From Curtobacterium flaccumfaciens UCD-AKU (GTDB taxonomy: Bacteria > Actinomycetota > Actinomycetes > Actinomycetales > Microbacteriaceae), in the NCBI RefSeq assembly GCF_000349565.1, contig NZ_APJN01000018.1, positions 1 through 64,000 of the forward strand: DNA of 64,000 nt. Direction: 5' to 3'. This document shows, in pieces, positions 24,814 through 33,042 of this stretch. The number at the start of each line of letters is the position of its first letter. The stretch's first letter is position 1. A program made the position numbers and the translations under genes. The notes under the pieces are model-generated. The model saw nothing but the letters and a program-made list of their open reading frames with translations. It searched no databases and had not been told where the DNA came from.

Positions 24814-26265
24814 TCAGTACTCCGGATCGCGCTGTCGGACCGGGCGTTCGGGGCGCTCGGCGGGGATCTCGACCGGCGACGTCACGGGTGCGGACGTCGG
24901 CTCGGACCCCTCATTGTCTCGCTCGTCCCTGCCAGCGGCCTCCACGAGGGCGAACTCCTCGGCGAACTGGCGATCCCGCTCGGCCTTCCGTGCCGCGGCG
25001 GTGGCGTCCGCCTCGGCCTCGGCTGCTTCGGCGCTCTCGGCGGCGGCTGCCGCGGCGACGGCACGTCGGCCGCCCAGGCGTCCGCGCAGGCGGATGAGCC
25101 GGCCCGGGCGCACCACGAGGCGGCCGATCCGGTCCGAGTTCACCGCGAGCAGCGGCCCGAGGACCGCCATGCAGAGGACGTAGAGGCCCGCGAAGGCGGT
25201 GATCCGCGCCTCCAGCCCGGCGGCAGCCGACAGCGTCGCGAGGATCAGCGCGAACTCGCCGCGGTTCACCAGGATGACGGCGGTGTTGATGCCCTGCTGG
25301 ACGTTGAAGCCGTTCATCCGCGCGACGATCTGGCCGGCGACCGCGTTGAGCACGATGGTCATGCCGATGGCGCCGAGGACGGGCCAGAGCACCTCGCCGA
25401 AGGTCGACAGGTCGAGACCGAGCCCGAAGTTCACGAAGAAGAACGCCGCGAAGACGTCGCGCATCGGCAGGGCGAGCCGTTCGATGCGGTCGCGGTACCG
25501 GGTCGCTCCGCAGAGCAGGCCGATGACGAAGGCGCCGATGGCGTCGGTCACACCGAGCAGGTCGCCGATGCCGCCGAACATGACCGCGAGTCCGAAGAAC
25601 AGCACGGTGAACAGCTCGTCGTCACGCGTGGCGAAGATCTTCGAGACCCACTTGCCCGCGAAGCGCGCGAGCGTGAACATCACGATCAGGAACCCGAACG
25701 CCAGGGCCAGCTTGCCGACGACGGCCCAGAGGTTGGTGTCGCCGGACAGCACGACGGAGACGATCGCCAGGTACACGGCGATGAAGACGTCCTCGATCAC
25801 GGTGACGCCGAGGATCATCGGGGTCTCGTCGTTCGCCAGACGGCGGAGTTCGATGAGGAGCTTCGTCACGATGGCGCTCGACGACGTCGCCGTCATGCCC
25901 GCGATGATCAGGGCTTCACGGGTGCCCCAGCCGAGCGAGAACCCGAAGGCGAAGCCCACGCCCATGTTGATGACGACGTAGGTGCCGCCCGACACCAGGA
26001 GCTTGCCGGCGTTGCCGTAGAACTCCTCTTGGTCGAACTCGAGCCCGAGGTTGAACAGCAGCAGGATGAGCCCGAACGTCGCGATGAGCTCGATCGTGTG
26101 GGACTCGACGCTCAGCCCGAACCACGGCGTGTTCGGGCTCGCGACGAGGCCGACCACCATGTAGATCGGGATGGCTGGCAGACCGATGGTCTTGCCGAGT
26201 CGGCCCAGGACGTAGGCGATGACGAAGAGCACACCGATGGTGAGCAGCTCACCACCCAGGTGCAT
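24814..26265 (-). CDS. Cation:proton antiporter (CPA2 family, KhtU-like)
   Basis: 483 residues. About twelve hydrophobic segments to residue 385 (ELLTIGVLFVIAYVLGRL ... TAFAGLYVLCMAVLGPLLAV), with GLILLLFNLGLEFD and GMTATSSSAIVTKLL typical of the CPA2 core. The C-terminal 100 residues are cytoplasmic, charged and Ala/Glu-rich, with no TrkA-N domain; that function is probably supplied by the TrkA-C protein encoded 3 nt upstream, the arrangement of the KhtTU K+/H+ antiporter. Likely exports K+ (or Na+) in exchange for protons under alkaline or electrophile stress. Ion choice is inferred from the gene pair. Confidence 0.85.
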   Translation of the reverse strand: MHLGGELLTIGVLFVIAYVLGRLGKTIGLPAIPIYMVVGLVASPNTPWFGLSVESHTIELIATFGLILLLFNLGLEFDQEEFYGNAGKLLVSGGTYVVINMGVGFAFGFSLGWGTREALIIAGMTATSSSAIVTKLLIELRRLANDETPMILGVTVIEDVFIAVYLAIVSVVLSGDTNLWAVVGKLALAFGFLIVMFTLARFAGKWVSKIFATRDDELFTVLFFGLAVMFGGIGDLLGVTDAIGAFVIGLLCGATRYRDRIERLALPMRDVFAAFFFVNFGLGLDLSTFGEVLWPVLGAIGMTIVLNAVAGQIVARMNGFNVQQGINTAVILVNRGEFALILATLSAAAGLEARITAFAGLYVLCMAVLGPLLAVNSDRIGRLVVRPGRLIRLRGRLGGRRAVAAAAAAESAEAAEAEADATAAARKAERDRQFAEEFALVEAAGRDERDNEGSEPTSAPVTSPVEIPAERPERPVRQRDPEY

Positions 26266-26268
26266 GCG

Positions 26269-26799
26269 CTAGCTCTTCCGCGGGGCCTCGGCCGAGGCGG
26301 CCGCAAGCTCTCCGCTGCGGTAGAAGGAGAACGCCTTGGCGACCTTCTCGGGGGATCCGGCCACGACGATGGTGTCACCGGGGAAGACGACGAAGTCCGA
26401 CGAGGGCGCCGGGTTGGCGCTGTCGCCACGGACCACGGCGACGACGGTCAGGCCGATGAAGCCCGAGTCGTGCAGGTCACCGAGGGGCTTGCCCGCGATG
26501 GCGTCGTCGTAGTCGACCGAGAACCAGTCGATGGACAGCCCGGGGATCTCGTCGAGCTTGTCGAGGCCCTCGGTGATCCGGGTGCCGCCGAGCAGTTCGG
26601 CGAGGGTGTGCGCTTCGTCTTCGCTGAGACGGAGCGAGACCTTCTCGGACTTGTCCGCGCCGTCGGAGACGTCGGCGAACGAGATGAGGTCGGAGTGCCC
26701 CGACCGGTGCGTGATGACACCGCACTTGCCACCGTCGTCGGTGTAGAAGCTGTGCAGCACGCCGACTCCGGGGAGTTTGACGCGATGGACGTCGACCAT
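26269..26799 (-). CDS. Antiporter regulatory subunit with TrkA-C domain (KhtT-like)
   Basis: 176 residues from ATG 26799; the frame is open far upstream, but the ATG with GAGGGAG 5-6 nt before it is the natural start. The N-terminal half (MVDVHRVKLPGVGVLHSFYTDDG) matches the KhtT-type N-domain, and residues about 85-165 form a TrkA-C/RCK-C fold (FIGLTVVAVVRG ... PGDTIVVAGSPEKV) that binds a nucleotide such as c-di-AMP in relatives. Its stop lies 3 nt before the antiporter start, a two-component pair. Confidence 0.85.
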   Translation of the reverse strand: MVDVHRVKLPGVGVLHSFYTDDGGKCGVITHRSGHSDLISFADVSDGADKSEKVSLRLSEDEAHTLAELLGGTRITEGLDKLDEIPGLSIDWFSVDYDDAIAGKPLGDLHDSGFIGLTVVAVVRGDSANPAPSSDFVVFPGDTIVVAGSPEKVAKAFSFYRSGELAAASAEAPRKS

Positions 26800-26861
26800 G
26801 ATGGCTCCCTCTTCGAGTACCCCGATGATAACCACCCGGTGACCCCGCGCATTCCGCGCAC

Positions 26862-26867
26862 TACTGT
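26862..26867 (+). promoter_or_regulatory. -10 box of leaderless promoter for membrane protein gene
   Basis: TACTGT, 7 nt before ATG 26875, with no Shine-Dalgarno sequence. Confidence 0.45.
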
Positions 26868-26874
26868 TCTGTGG

Positions 26875-27378
26875 ATGGGGAGAACACGGATCGTCGTGGC
26901 CGTCGTCGGGGTGCTGGTCGTCGCGCTGTACGCGGCACTGCTCGCGCTGAACGCACTGGTGCTGGACCCGCTCGCCGCGGTCCCCGGTGCGAGCCTGGCC
27001 GAGATCCACGCCGAGCTCTCGGAGCAGGGGTTCTCGGTCGGGGCGGACATCGCGACCGTCGTGGGGATCGCCGTCGTCGGCGTCCTGTTCGCCGCGGGAC
27101 TGTCGGTGCTGCTGCTCATCACCCGGGCGAGGGCGCACGTCATCGCGGCGGTGCTGCTCGCGGTCGTCGTGATGGGGACGCCGATGTCGTTCGTGGCGGC
27201 GTTCGCCCTGCAGATGGACGTCGCAGATGCCTACGGGGTCGGCGGCGGTGCCCACACGATCTGGTCGGGCGTGATGTACGTGACGAGCCTCGTCGCGCTG
27301 ATCGGGATCCCGGTGGTGCTCGTGGTCGGCCAGGCGGTGCACGTGCGCCGTGCGGCCCTGCGGTCGCGCGCCGTCTGA
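26875..27378 (+). CDS. Unrecognised four-helix membrane protein
   Basis: 167 residues, divergent from the antiporter pair. Four hydrophobic segments: about residues 5-31, 60-82, 86-112 and 132-154. Between helices 1 and 2 is an amphipathic EIHAELSEQGFSVG. There is no family I recognise and no signal peptide beyond helix 1. The end is basic (HVRRAALRSRAV), consistent with an inside C-terminus. Leaderless start. Followed by a CT-rich stretch with repeated GGTCTTCC (27411-27437) and a nested palindrome. Confidence 0.7.
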   Translation: MGRTRIVVAVVGVLVVALYAALLALNALVLDPLAAVPGASLAEIHAELSEQGFSVGADIATVVGIAVVGVLFAAGLSVLLLITRARAHVIAAVLLAVVVMGTPMSFVAAFALQMDVADAYGVGGGAHTIWSGVMYVTSLVALIGIPVVLVVGQAVHVRRAALRSRAV

Positions 27379-27458
27379 CGGACGCACCACGGGCCTCCAG
27401 TCCGGTCTTCCGTCCTTCCGGTCTTCCGGTCTTCCGTCCTGGAGGCGCGGGTGGACTC

Positions 27459-27568
27459 CGCAAGACGCCGTCGTCTCGTCGAGACGCCTCGTCCACCGCG
27501 AGACGCCGCCTGATTTGGCGGCGTCTCGGCGACCAGACGGCGTCGACCCGAGACGACGGCGTCTTACG
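27459..27568. repeat. Nested palindromic element, family A copy 1
   Basis: Outer arms CGCAAGACGCCGTCGTCTCG (27459-27478) / 27549-27568 (one mismatch), degenerate middle arms near 27478-27488 / 27539-27547, and perfect inner arms CGAGACGCCGCC (27499-27510) / GGCGGCGTCTCG (27517-27528) around TGATTT. It lies between a + strand gene and glpD (-), so it may end transcripts from both sides. A further 13-bp hairpin, CCCGCAGACGCCG / CGGCGTCTGCGGG (27572-27614), follows and shares the motif. Confidence 0.85.
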
Positions 27569-27619
27569 CAACCCGCAGACGCCGGCGTCTCGGTGACACG
27601 ACGGCGTCTGCGGGCCTCC

Positions 27620-29506
27620 TCACTCCGGCTCGCTCGTCTTCTCGCCGATGACCTGCTCGTCGGACGCCTTCGCGCCCTCCGCGCCGTCCGAACGGCCGCC
27701 ACCCACGACCACGTCGTCCTCGTCGAAGCCGAACGCGATGTCCGGGGCCTCGAGCCGCACGCGGTCCGCGCTCTCGTCGTCGGGCTGCAGCTGCGACTCC
27801 CGTTCTGCGGCGACGCGCTTCAGGTAGTTCGCGACCTCGTGCTCGGTCGTCTCCTGGTCCCACCCGAGCACGTCCGCCATGAGCTTCGCGGCGACGGGCG
27901 CCGCTGACTCGCCGCGGTCCCAGGCCTCGATGGAGATGCGGGTGCGGCGGGCGAGGACGTCCTCCAGGTGCAGGGCGCCCTCGTGCGAGGCGGCGTACAC
28001 GACCTCGGCGCCGATGTAGTCGTCGGCCCCGGGTAGGGGTTCGGCCAGCGCGGGGTCCTGCTCGACGAGCTGCAGCACCTCGGTCGCGAGGGTGCCGTAC
28101 CGGTTGAGCAGGTGCTCGATCCGGACCTTGTGCACGTTGCAGCTCCGTGCGGTGCGGGCGCGTCGGTTCCACGCGGCCGGGTAGCCCTCCGCGCCGAGGA
28201 GCGGGATGTCCTCGGTCGTCGACTCCGGGATCCTGCCGTCCATGGCAGCGACGGCCTCGTCGATCGCGTCCTTGCCCATCACGCGGTACGTCGTCCACTT
28301 GCCGCCGGCGACGACGACGAGCCCGGGCACGGTGTGCGCGACGACGTGTTCGCGGCTGAGCTTCGACGTCTGGTCGGACTCCCCCGCCAGCAGCGGGCGG
28401 AGGCCGGCGTAGACGCCCTCGACGTCCTCGCGGGTCAGCGGGACGGCGAGCACCTTGTTGACGTGCTCGAGGATGTAGTCGATGTCCGCCGCGGTCGCCG
28501 CCGGGTGCGCCTTGTCGAGGTACCAGTCGGTGTCGGTCGTGCCGATCAGCCAGTGCCGGCCCCACGGGATGACGAACAGGACGCTCTTCTCGGTGCGCAG
28601 GATCATGCCCGTGTTCGACTGGAACCGGTCGCGCGGGATGACGAGGTGCACGCCCTTCGACGCCCGCACCTTGAACTGCCCGCGGGTGCCGATCATCGCC
28701 TGGGTGTCGTCGGTCCAGACACCGGTGGCGTTGACGACCTGCTTCGCGCGGATCTCGAACCGCTCACCGGTCTGGATGTCGTGTGCCTGCGCGCCGACCA
28801 CGCGCTCTCCGACCTTGATGAATCCCTCGATGCGGACGCGGCTCGCCGCCTCGGCACCGTACGAGGCCGCGGTGCGCACGAGCGACGCGACGTAGCGCGC
28901 GTCGTCGACCTGGGCGTCGTAGTACGTCATGCCGCCGACGAAGGCGTCCTTCTTGAGCCCGGGCATGTTCCTGAGCACCTGCTTCCGGCTGAGGTGCCGG
29001 TGGTGCGGGACGCCGGGCGGACGGCCGCCGGACCAGCTGAACACGTCGTACATCGCCATGCCGATGCCGATGTAGAAGCGCTCCCAGACCCGGTGGTTGA
29101 GCGGGTAGAGGAAGCGCACGGGCTTCACCAGGTGCGGGGCGATGCGCTGCAGCAGCAGCCCGCGTTCGATGAGGGCTTCGCGGACGAGTGCGAAGTTGAG
29201 CTGCTCGAGGTACCGGATGCCGCCGTGCACGAGCTTCGACGAACGGCTCGACGTCCCCGAGCCCCAGTCACGGGCCTCGACGATGCCGACGCTGAGGCCG
29301 CGGGTCACGGCGTCGAGCGCACTGCCCGCACCGACGATGCCGCCGCCGACGACCAGGACGTCGAGTTCCTTGGTCTTCAGCGTCTCGATCGCGGCCGCAC
29401 GTTCGTCCGGCCCGAGCTTCGCCGTGGGGTCGAACCCCACGCCGGGCGCGACGTCACGCGGACGTCCGGCCGTGCTGGTCTGCTTCGTCGTGCTGGACTT
29501 CGCCAT
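27620..29506 (-). CDS. glpD: Aerobic glycerol-3-phosphate dehydrogenase
   Basis: 628 residues. FAD-binding VLVVGGGIVGAG (about residues 50-61), RSSKLVHGGIRYLEQ (about 88-102), GTTDTDW and GGKWTTYR mark GlpD, with a C-terminal GlpD domain to about residue 560. It oxidises glycerol-3-phosphate to DHAP at the membrane, passing electrons to quinone. It has N- and C-terminal low-complexity extensions; the last 60 residues are acidic and disordered. ATG 29506 has a GGAGGCGAC ribosome site. GDPD at 18637 could supply the substrate, although the genes are not linked in one operon. Confidence 0.95.
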   Translation of the reverse strand: MAKSSTTKQTSTAGRPRDVAPGVGFDPTAKLGPDERAAAIETLKTKELDVLVVGGGIVGAGSALDAVTRGLSVGIVEARDWGSGTSSRSSKLVHGGIRYLEQLNFALVREALIERGLLLQRIAPHLVKPVRFLYPLNHRVWERFYIGIGMAMYDVFSWSGGRPPGVPHHRHLSRKQVLRNMPGLKKDAFVGGMTYYDAQVDDARYVASLVRTAASYGAEAASRVRIEGFIKVGERVVGAQAHDIQTGERFEIRAKQVVNATGVWTDDTQAMIGTRGQFKVRASKGVHLVIPRDRFQSNTGMILRTEKSVLFVIPWGRHWLIGTTDTDWYLDKAHPAATAADIDYILEHVNKVLAVPLTREDVEGVYAGLRPLLAGESDQTSKLSREHVVAHTVPGLVVVAGGKWTTYRVMGKDAIDEAVAAMDGRIPESTTEDIPLLGAEGYPAAWNRRARTARSCNVHKVRIEHLLNRYGTLATEVLQLVEQDPALAEPLPGADDYIGAEVVYAASHEGALHLEDVLARRTRISIEAWDRGESAAPVAAKLMADVLGWDQETTEHEVANYLKRVAAERESQLQPDDESADRVRLEAPDIAFGFDEDDVVVGGGRSDGAEGAKASDEQVIGEKTSEPE

Positions 29507-29568
29507 CGTCGCCTCCGGGTCACGGTCGGCGCCGTGGCGTCACCCGGAGCAGTGTCCGGGTGCCACCG

Positions 29569-30687
29569 TCACTGGTGGTACGGCGCCACGACCACTTCTA
29601 CTCGCTGGAACTCCTTGGCGTCGGAGTATCCGGTCGTCGCCATCGAGCGGCGCAGGGCACCGACCAGGTTGGCGCGGCCGTCGTGGGTCGGCGTCGGTCC
29701 GTTCAGGACGTTCTCGAGCGGGGCGATCGTGCCCACCTCGACCCGGCGGCCACGCGGCAGCTCGGGGTGGTGCGCCTCGGCACCCCAGTGGTAGCCGCCA
29801 CCCGGGGCCTCGGTCGCACGGGCCAGCGCGGTGCCGAGCATGACGGCGTCGGCGCCGACGGCGATGGCCTTGACGATGTCGCCCGCGGTGTCGAGCCCGC
29901 CGTCGGCGATGACGTGCACGTAGCGGCCGCCCGACTCGTCGAGGTAGTCGCGACGGGCACCTGCGACGTCCGCGACGGCGGTGGCCATCGGGGCGTGGAT
30001 GCCGAGTGCGGCACGGGTGGTCGACGCTGCGCCGCCACCGAAGCCGACGAGCACACCGGCGGCACCGGTGCGCATGAGGTGCAGCGCCGACGTGTAGGTC
30101 GAGGCGCCGCCCACGATCACCGGGACGTCCAGCTCGTAGATGAACTTCTTGAGGTTGAGGGGTTCCTCGGTCTGGGAGACGTGCTCCGCCGAGACCGTGG
30201 TGCCGCGGATGACGAACAGGTCGACACCGGCGTCGACGACCGTCTTCGAGAACTCCTGGGTGCGCTGCGGGCTGAGCGAACCGGCGACCGGCACCCCGGC
30301 TGCGCGGATCTCGGCCAGGCGGGCGGTGATCAGCTCGGCCTTGATCGGCTCGGAGTAGATCTCCTGCATGCGCTTCGTGACGTTGCCGTCGGTGAGCGAC
30401 TTGATCTCGTCGTAGTACGGGGTCGGGTCCTCGTAGCGGGTCCACAGACCTTCGAGGTCGAGCACGCCCAGGATGCCGAGCTTGCCCATCTGGATGACCG
30501 TCGCGGGCGAGGACACGGAGTCCATCGGTGCCGACAGGATCGGCGACTCGAACGTAAACGCGTCGATCGACCACTGCACGCTGACGTCGCGCGGGTCACG
30601 CGTCCGCCTGGAGGGGACCACCGCGATGTCGTCGAACGCGTACGCCCGACGTCCGCGCTTGCCTGCACCGATCTCGACTTCGCTCAC
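29569..30687 (-). CDS. guaB3: GuaB3 family IMP dehydrogenase-related protein
   Basis: 372 residues, lacking the CBS pair of true IMPDH. It has SAPMDSV (about residue 53) and IADGGLDTAGDIVKAIAVGAD, but where IMPDH has the catalytic loop Cys (GPGSICTTR, as in guaB at 35671) this protein has GFGGGAASTTR, with Ala-Ala-Ser and no Cys. This is typical of actinobacterial GuaB3, whose activity has been disputed. GTG 30687 lies 6 nt after a TAGGCT -10, giving a leaderless transcript. Its stop is 62 nt upstream of the glpD start; cotranscription is possible. Confidence 0.9.
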   Translation of the reverse strand: MSEVEIGAGKRGRRAYAFDDIAVVPSRRTRDPRDVSVQWSIDAFTFESPILSAPMDSVSSPATVIQMGKLGILGVLDLEGLWTRYEDPTPYYDEIKSLTDGNVTKRMQEIYSEPIKAELITARLAEIRAAGVPVAGSLSPQRTQEFSKTVVDAGVDLFVIRGTTVSAEHVSQTEEPLNLKKFIYELDVPVIVGGASTYTSALHLMRTGAAGVLVGFGGGAASTTRAALGIHAPMATAVADVAGARRDYLDESGGRYVHVIADGGLDTAGDIVKAIAVGADAVMLGTALARATEAPGGGYHWGAEAHHPELPRGRRVEVGTIAPLENVLNGPTPTHDGRANLVGALRRSMATTGYSDAKEFQRVEVVVAPYHQ

Positions 30688-30693
30688 CAGGAC

Positions 30694-30699
30694 AGCCTA
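30694..30699 (-). promoter_or_regulatory. -10 box of leaderless guaB3 promoter
   Basis: TAGGCT (minus strand), 6 nt before GTG 30687; no ribosome-binding sequence fits between. Confidence 0.5.
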
Positions 30700-30782
30700 C
30701 CGGGCGGGCTCTGCGGCGTGCACGGGCCGGACGGTGCGGACGGCCGGCAACCTCGCACCGTGCAGCCGTCACGGCGGAGCCG

Positions 30783-30974
30783 TCAGCGCGGGCGGCGCGG
30801 GGCTCGTCGACGTTTGCGGAGCACCCGCAGCACGAAGCCGAGCAGGAGCGCGAGCACCACGAGGACGACGAGGAGCACTGCCGCGACCTTGACGAGCAGC
30901 GCCGCACCGACGAACAGCGCGATGAAGACCACCCACACCAGGGCGTCCATCGCGCTCACCGACAGTCTCTGCAC
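30783..30974 (-). CDS. Small single-span membrane protein
   Basis: 63 residues from GTG 30974, or 55 from ATG 30950. One or two tightly spaced hydrophobic segments (ALVWVVFIALFVGAALLV; AAVLLVVLVVLALLLGFVL), then a very basic tail (RKRRRAPRRPR), so N-out/C-in or a hairpin. TATCGT lies 7 nt before the GTG, supporting a leaderless start there. Function unknown. It is flanked upstream by the family A repeat at 31035. Confidence 0.5.
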   Translation of the reverse strand: MQRLSVSAMDALVWVVFIALFVGAALLVKVAAVLLVVLVVLALLLGFVLRVLRKRRRAPRRPR

Positions 30975-30981
30975 CTGCGGA

Positions 30982-30987
30982 ACGATA
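30982..30987 (-). promoter_or_regulatory. -10 box of leaderless small-protein promoter
   Basis: TATCGT (minus strand), 7 nt before GTG 30974. Confidence 0.4.
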
Positions 30988-31034
30988 CCGACCCGCGCGG
31001 GGCGAGTAGCGCCTCCTGGCCGGGTGCGACGGGC

Positions 31035-31172
31035 GACGCCGTCGTCAACGGAAGACGCCGTCGTCAACGGAATACGCCGTCGTCAGCGCAGGACGCCGCC
31101 ATCCCGACGAGACGCCGCTGGATTCCGAGGCGTCTCGACGGGACCGCGGCGTCGACGGAACACGACGGCGTC
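31035..31172. repeat. Nested palindromic element with tandem 19-mers, family A copy 2
   Basis: Three tandem 19-bp units GACGCCGTCGTCAACGGAA (31035-31053, 31054-31072, 31073-31091, the third diverged) run into a three-tier palindrome: outer ACGCCGTCGT (31074-31083) / 31162-31171, middle GACGCCGC (31092-31099) / GCGGCGTC (31146-31153), inner CGAGACGCC (31108-31116) / GGCGTCTCG (31129-31137). It occupies the gap between livF (stop 31337) and the small membrane protein gene, together with the terminator at 31251; no gene was seen in 30975-31336. Confidence 0.8.
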
Positions 31173-31250
31173 ATGCGACCACAGTCACCCGACCAGACGC
31201 GATCGGACGCGACCAGACGCGAGCCGCGCCTCCGGGCCGGGTACAGGAGC

Positions 31251-31286
31251 GGGGCCGTGCGGCGCGAAGCGACCACGCACGGCCCC
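31251..31286 (-). terminator. Hairpin terminator of the livHMGF operon
   Basis: GGGGCCGTGCG (31251-31261) pairs with CGCACGGCCCC (31276-31286), about 50 nt past the livF stop; no U-tract, as is common in high-GC actinobacteria. Confidence 0.6.
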
Positions 31287-31336
31287 ACCCGTCACGGATA
31301 CCACCCCCACAGCGGTACCCGTAGCCGACGACAGCG

Positions 31337-32143
31337 CTAGCGCTGTGCGTCGACGTCCTTGGCGAGCGTCCCCAGGTAGAGCTCGATGACCTTGGGATCG
31401 TCAGCGAGTTCCTTCCCGGTGCCCGAGTACGCGTTCTTCCCCTGGTCGAGCACGTACCCACGATCGCAGATCTGCAGACAGCGTCGCGCGTTCTGCTCCA
31501 CCATGATGATCGACACACCGGCCTTGTTGATCCGGCGGGTCCGCAGGAACGTCTCGTCCTGACGCACGGGGGACAGTCCGGCGCTCGGCTCGTCGAGCAG
31601 CAGCACCTTCGGGTCCATCATCAGCGCCCGGGCCATCGCGACGGACTGCCGCTCACCGCCCGACAGCGATCCGGCCCGCTGGTTCCGCCGCTGGGCGAGG
31701 ACCGGGAACAGGTCGTAGATGACCTCGAGCCGCTCGGTGAACTTCCGGGGCCGCAGGTACAGCCCCATCTGCAGGTTCTCCTCGATCGACAGCGACGGGA
31801 ACACGTTGTTCGTCTGCGGCACGAAGCCGACACCGGCCTGCACGAGCTTGTTCGCCTTGAGGTTCGTGATGTCGTCACCCTGCAGGGTCACCGAACCCTC
31901 GCGGATGGACACGAGCCCGAACAGCGCCTTGAGGAGCGTCGACTTGCCCGCCCCGTTCGGCCCGATGATGCCGATGAGCTCGCCCGGGTAGCAGTCCAGG
32001 TCGCAGCCGTTCAGGATGTTCACGCCCGGCAGGTACCCGGCGACGAGGTTCTTCGCGCTGAGCACCGGCTCGCGTTCCAGCGTGGCCGCCGGGGACGGAC
32101 TGGAGGCACTGCTCGCGTTCGTGGGGTCCGCCTGGTCCGTCAT
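31337..32143 (-). CDS. livF: Branched-chain-type ABC transporter ATPase (LivF-like)
   Basis: 268 residues. Walker A GPNGAGKST (about residue 62), signature LSGGERQS (about 160), Walker B VLLLDEPSAGLSP and the switch histidine region IIMVEQNARR. The LivF-type subunit partners with LivG as the cytoplasmic heterodimeric motor. Residues 1-30 are Ala/Ser-rich and extra to the family. ATG 32143 overlaps the livG stop by 4 nt. Fourth and last gene of the operon. Confidence 0.9.
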   Translation of the reverse strand: MTDQADPTNASSASSPSPAATLEREPVLSAKNLVAGYLPGVNILNGCDLDCYPGELIGIIGPNGAGKSTLLKALFGLVSIREGSVTLQGDDITNLKANKLVQAGVGFVPQTNNVFPSLSIEENLQMGLYLRPRKFTERLEVIYDLFPVLAQRRNQRAGSLSGGERQSVAMARALMMDPKVLLLDEPSAGLSPVRQDETFLRTRRINKAGVSIIMVEQNARRCLQICDRGYVLDQGKNAYSGTGKELADDPKVIELYLGTLAKDVDAQR

Positions 32144-33042
32144 CGGGTCGTCTCCTCTGCTGCTGCGTCCGCCGCGTCTTCTTCCGCGACTTCCTCTGCC
32201 AGTTCCTCGAAGGTCTCCTCGGTGAGGAGCGAGTCGTCACCCAGGTCGGTGTCGTGGTGCGCACCGAGGTAGGCGTCGATCACGGCCTGGTCGTCCATCA
32301 CCGTGTCCGCCGGGCCCTCGGCGACGACCTTGCCCTCGGCCATCACGACCACCCAGTCCGAGATGTGCCGGACCATGTGCATGTCGTGCTCGACGAACAG
32401 CACGGTCATGCCGTCGTCGCGCAGGGACTGGATGTGCCCGAGGAGCGACTGGGTGAGCGCGGGGTTCACGCCGGCCATCGGCTCGTCGAGCATGATCATC
32501 GTCGGGTCGGACATCAGCGCCCGGGCCATCTCGAGCAGCTTCCGCTGCCCGCCGGACAGCGAGCCCGCGTAGTCGTCGGCCTTGGTGTCGAGCTTGAACC
32601 GGGCGAGCAGGTCCTCGGCCTTGGCCGTGATCTCGCGCTCCCGCTTCGCCCACACCGGCTTGACCAGGGCGGCGAAGAAGTTCTCGCCGGGCTGGTCGCG
32701 AGCGCCGAGCAGCATGTTCTGCATCACGGTGAGCCGCGACAGGGCCTTGGTCAGCTGGAAGGTGCGGACCATGCCCTTGTTCGCGATGTGCGTCGCGCTC
32801 GTCTTCTGCAGCGTGGCGCCGTTGAACTGCGTCTTCGCACCGGGGCTCGGCTTGTCGAATCCGGTGAGCAGGTTGAAGAACGTGGTCTTGCCGGCGCCGT
32901 TCGGGCCGATCAGGGCGGTGATGGAGCCGCGCTGGACCTCGAGGTGGTCGACGTCCACGGCGGTCATGCCCCCGAAGCGGCGGGTGACGTCGTCGACGGT
33001 GAGGATCGGGTCGGCCTTGGGGTGGCCGTAGGTCTCAGACAC
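32140..33042 (-). CDS. livG: Branched-chain-type ABC transporter ATPase (LivG-like) with acidic tail
   Basis: 300 residues. Walker A GPNGAGKTT (about residue 42), LSGGQRKLLEMARAL (about 160), IMLDEPMAGVNP and VLFVEHDMHMV. After the usual LivG end (AVIDAYLGAHHD) comes an unusual tail of about 35 residues rich in Glu, Asp and Ala (about 266-300). Start overlaps the livM stop by 8 nt, stop overlaps livF by 4 nt. Confidence 0.9.
   Translation of the reverse strand: MSETYGHPKADPILTVDDVTRRFGGMTAVDVDHLEVQRGSITALIGPNGAGKTTFFNLLTGFDKPSPGAKTQFNGATLQKTSATHIANKGMVRTFQLTKALSRLTVMQNMLLGARDQPGENFFAALVKPVWAKREREITAKAEDLLARFKLDTKADDYAGSLSGGQRKLLEMARALMSDPTMIMLDEPMAGVNPALTQSLLGHIQSLRDDGMTVLFVEHDMHMVRHISDWVVVMAEGKVVAEGPADTVMDDQAVIDAYLGAHHDTDLGDDSLLTEETFEELAEEVAEEDAADAAAEETTR

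Noticed and set aside
27411-27437. GGTCTTCC repeats as a regulatory site
   Set aside because: Short CT-rich low-complexity run after a gene stop; no promoter close by.
26800-27702. Upstream extension of the TrkA-C protein frame
   Set aside because: Runs antisense over a membrane-protein gene and repeat; ATG 26799 has a ribosome site and begins the fold.
31035-31091. CRISPR-like direct repeats
   Set aside because: The three 19-mers are contiguous with no spacers and form part of a palindrome; no cas genes.
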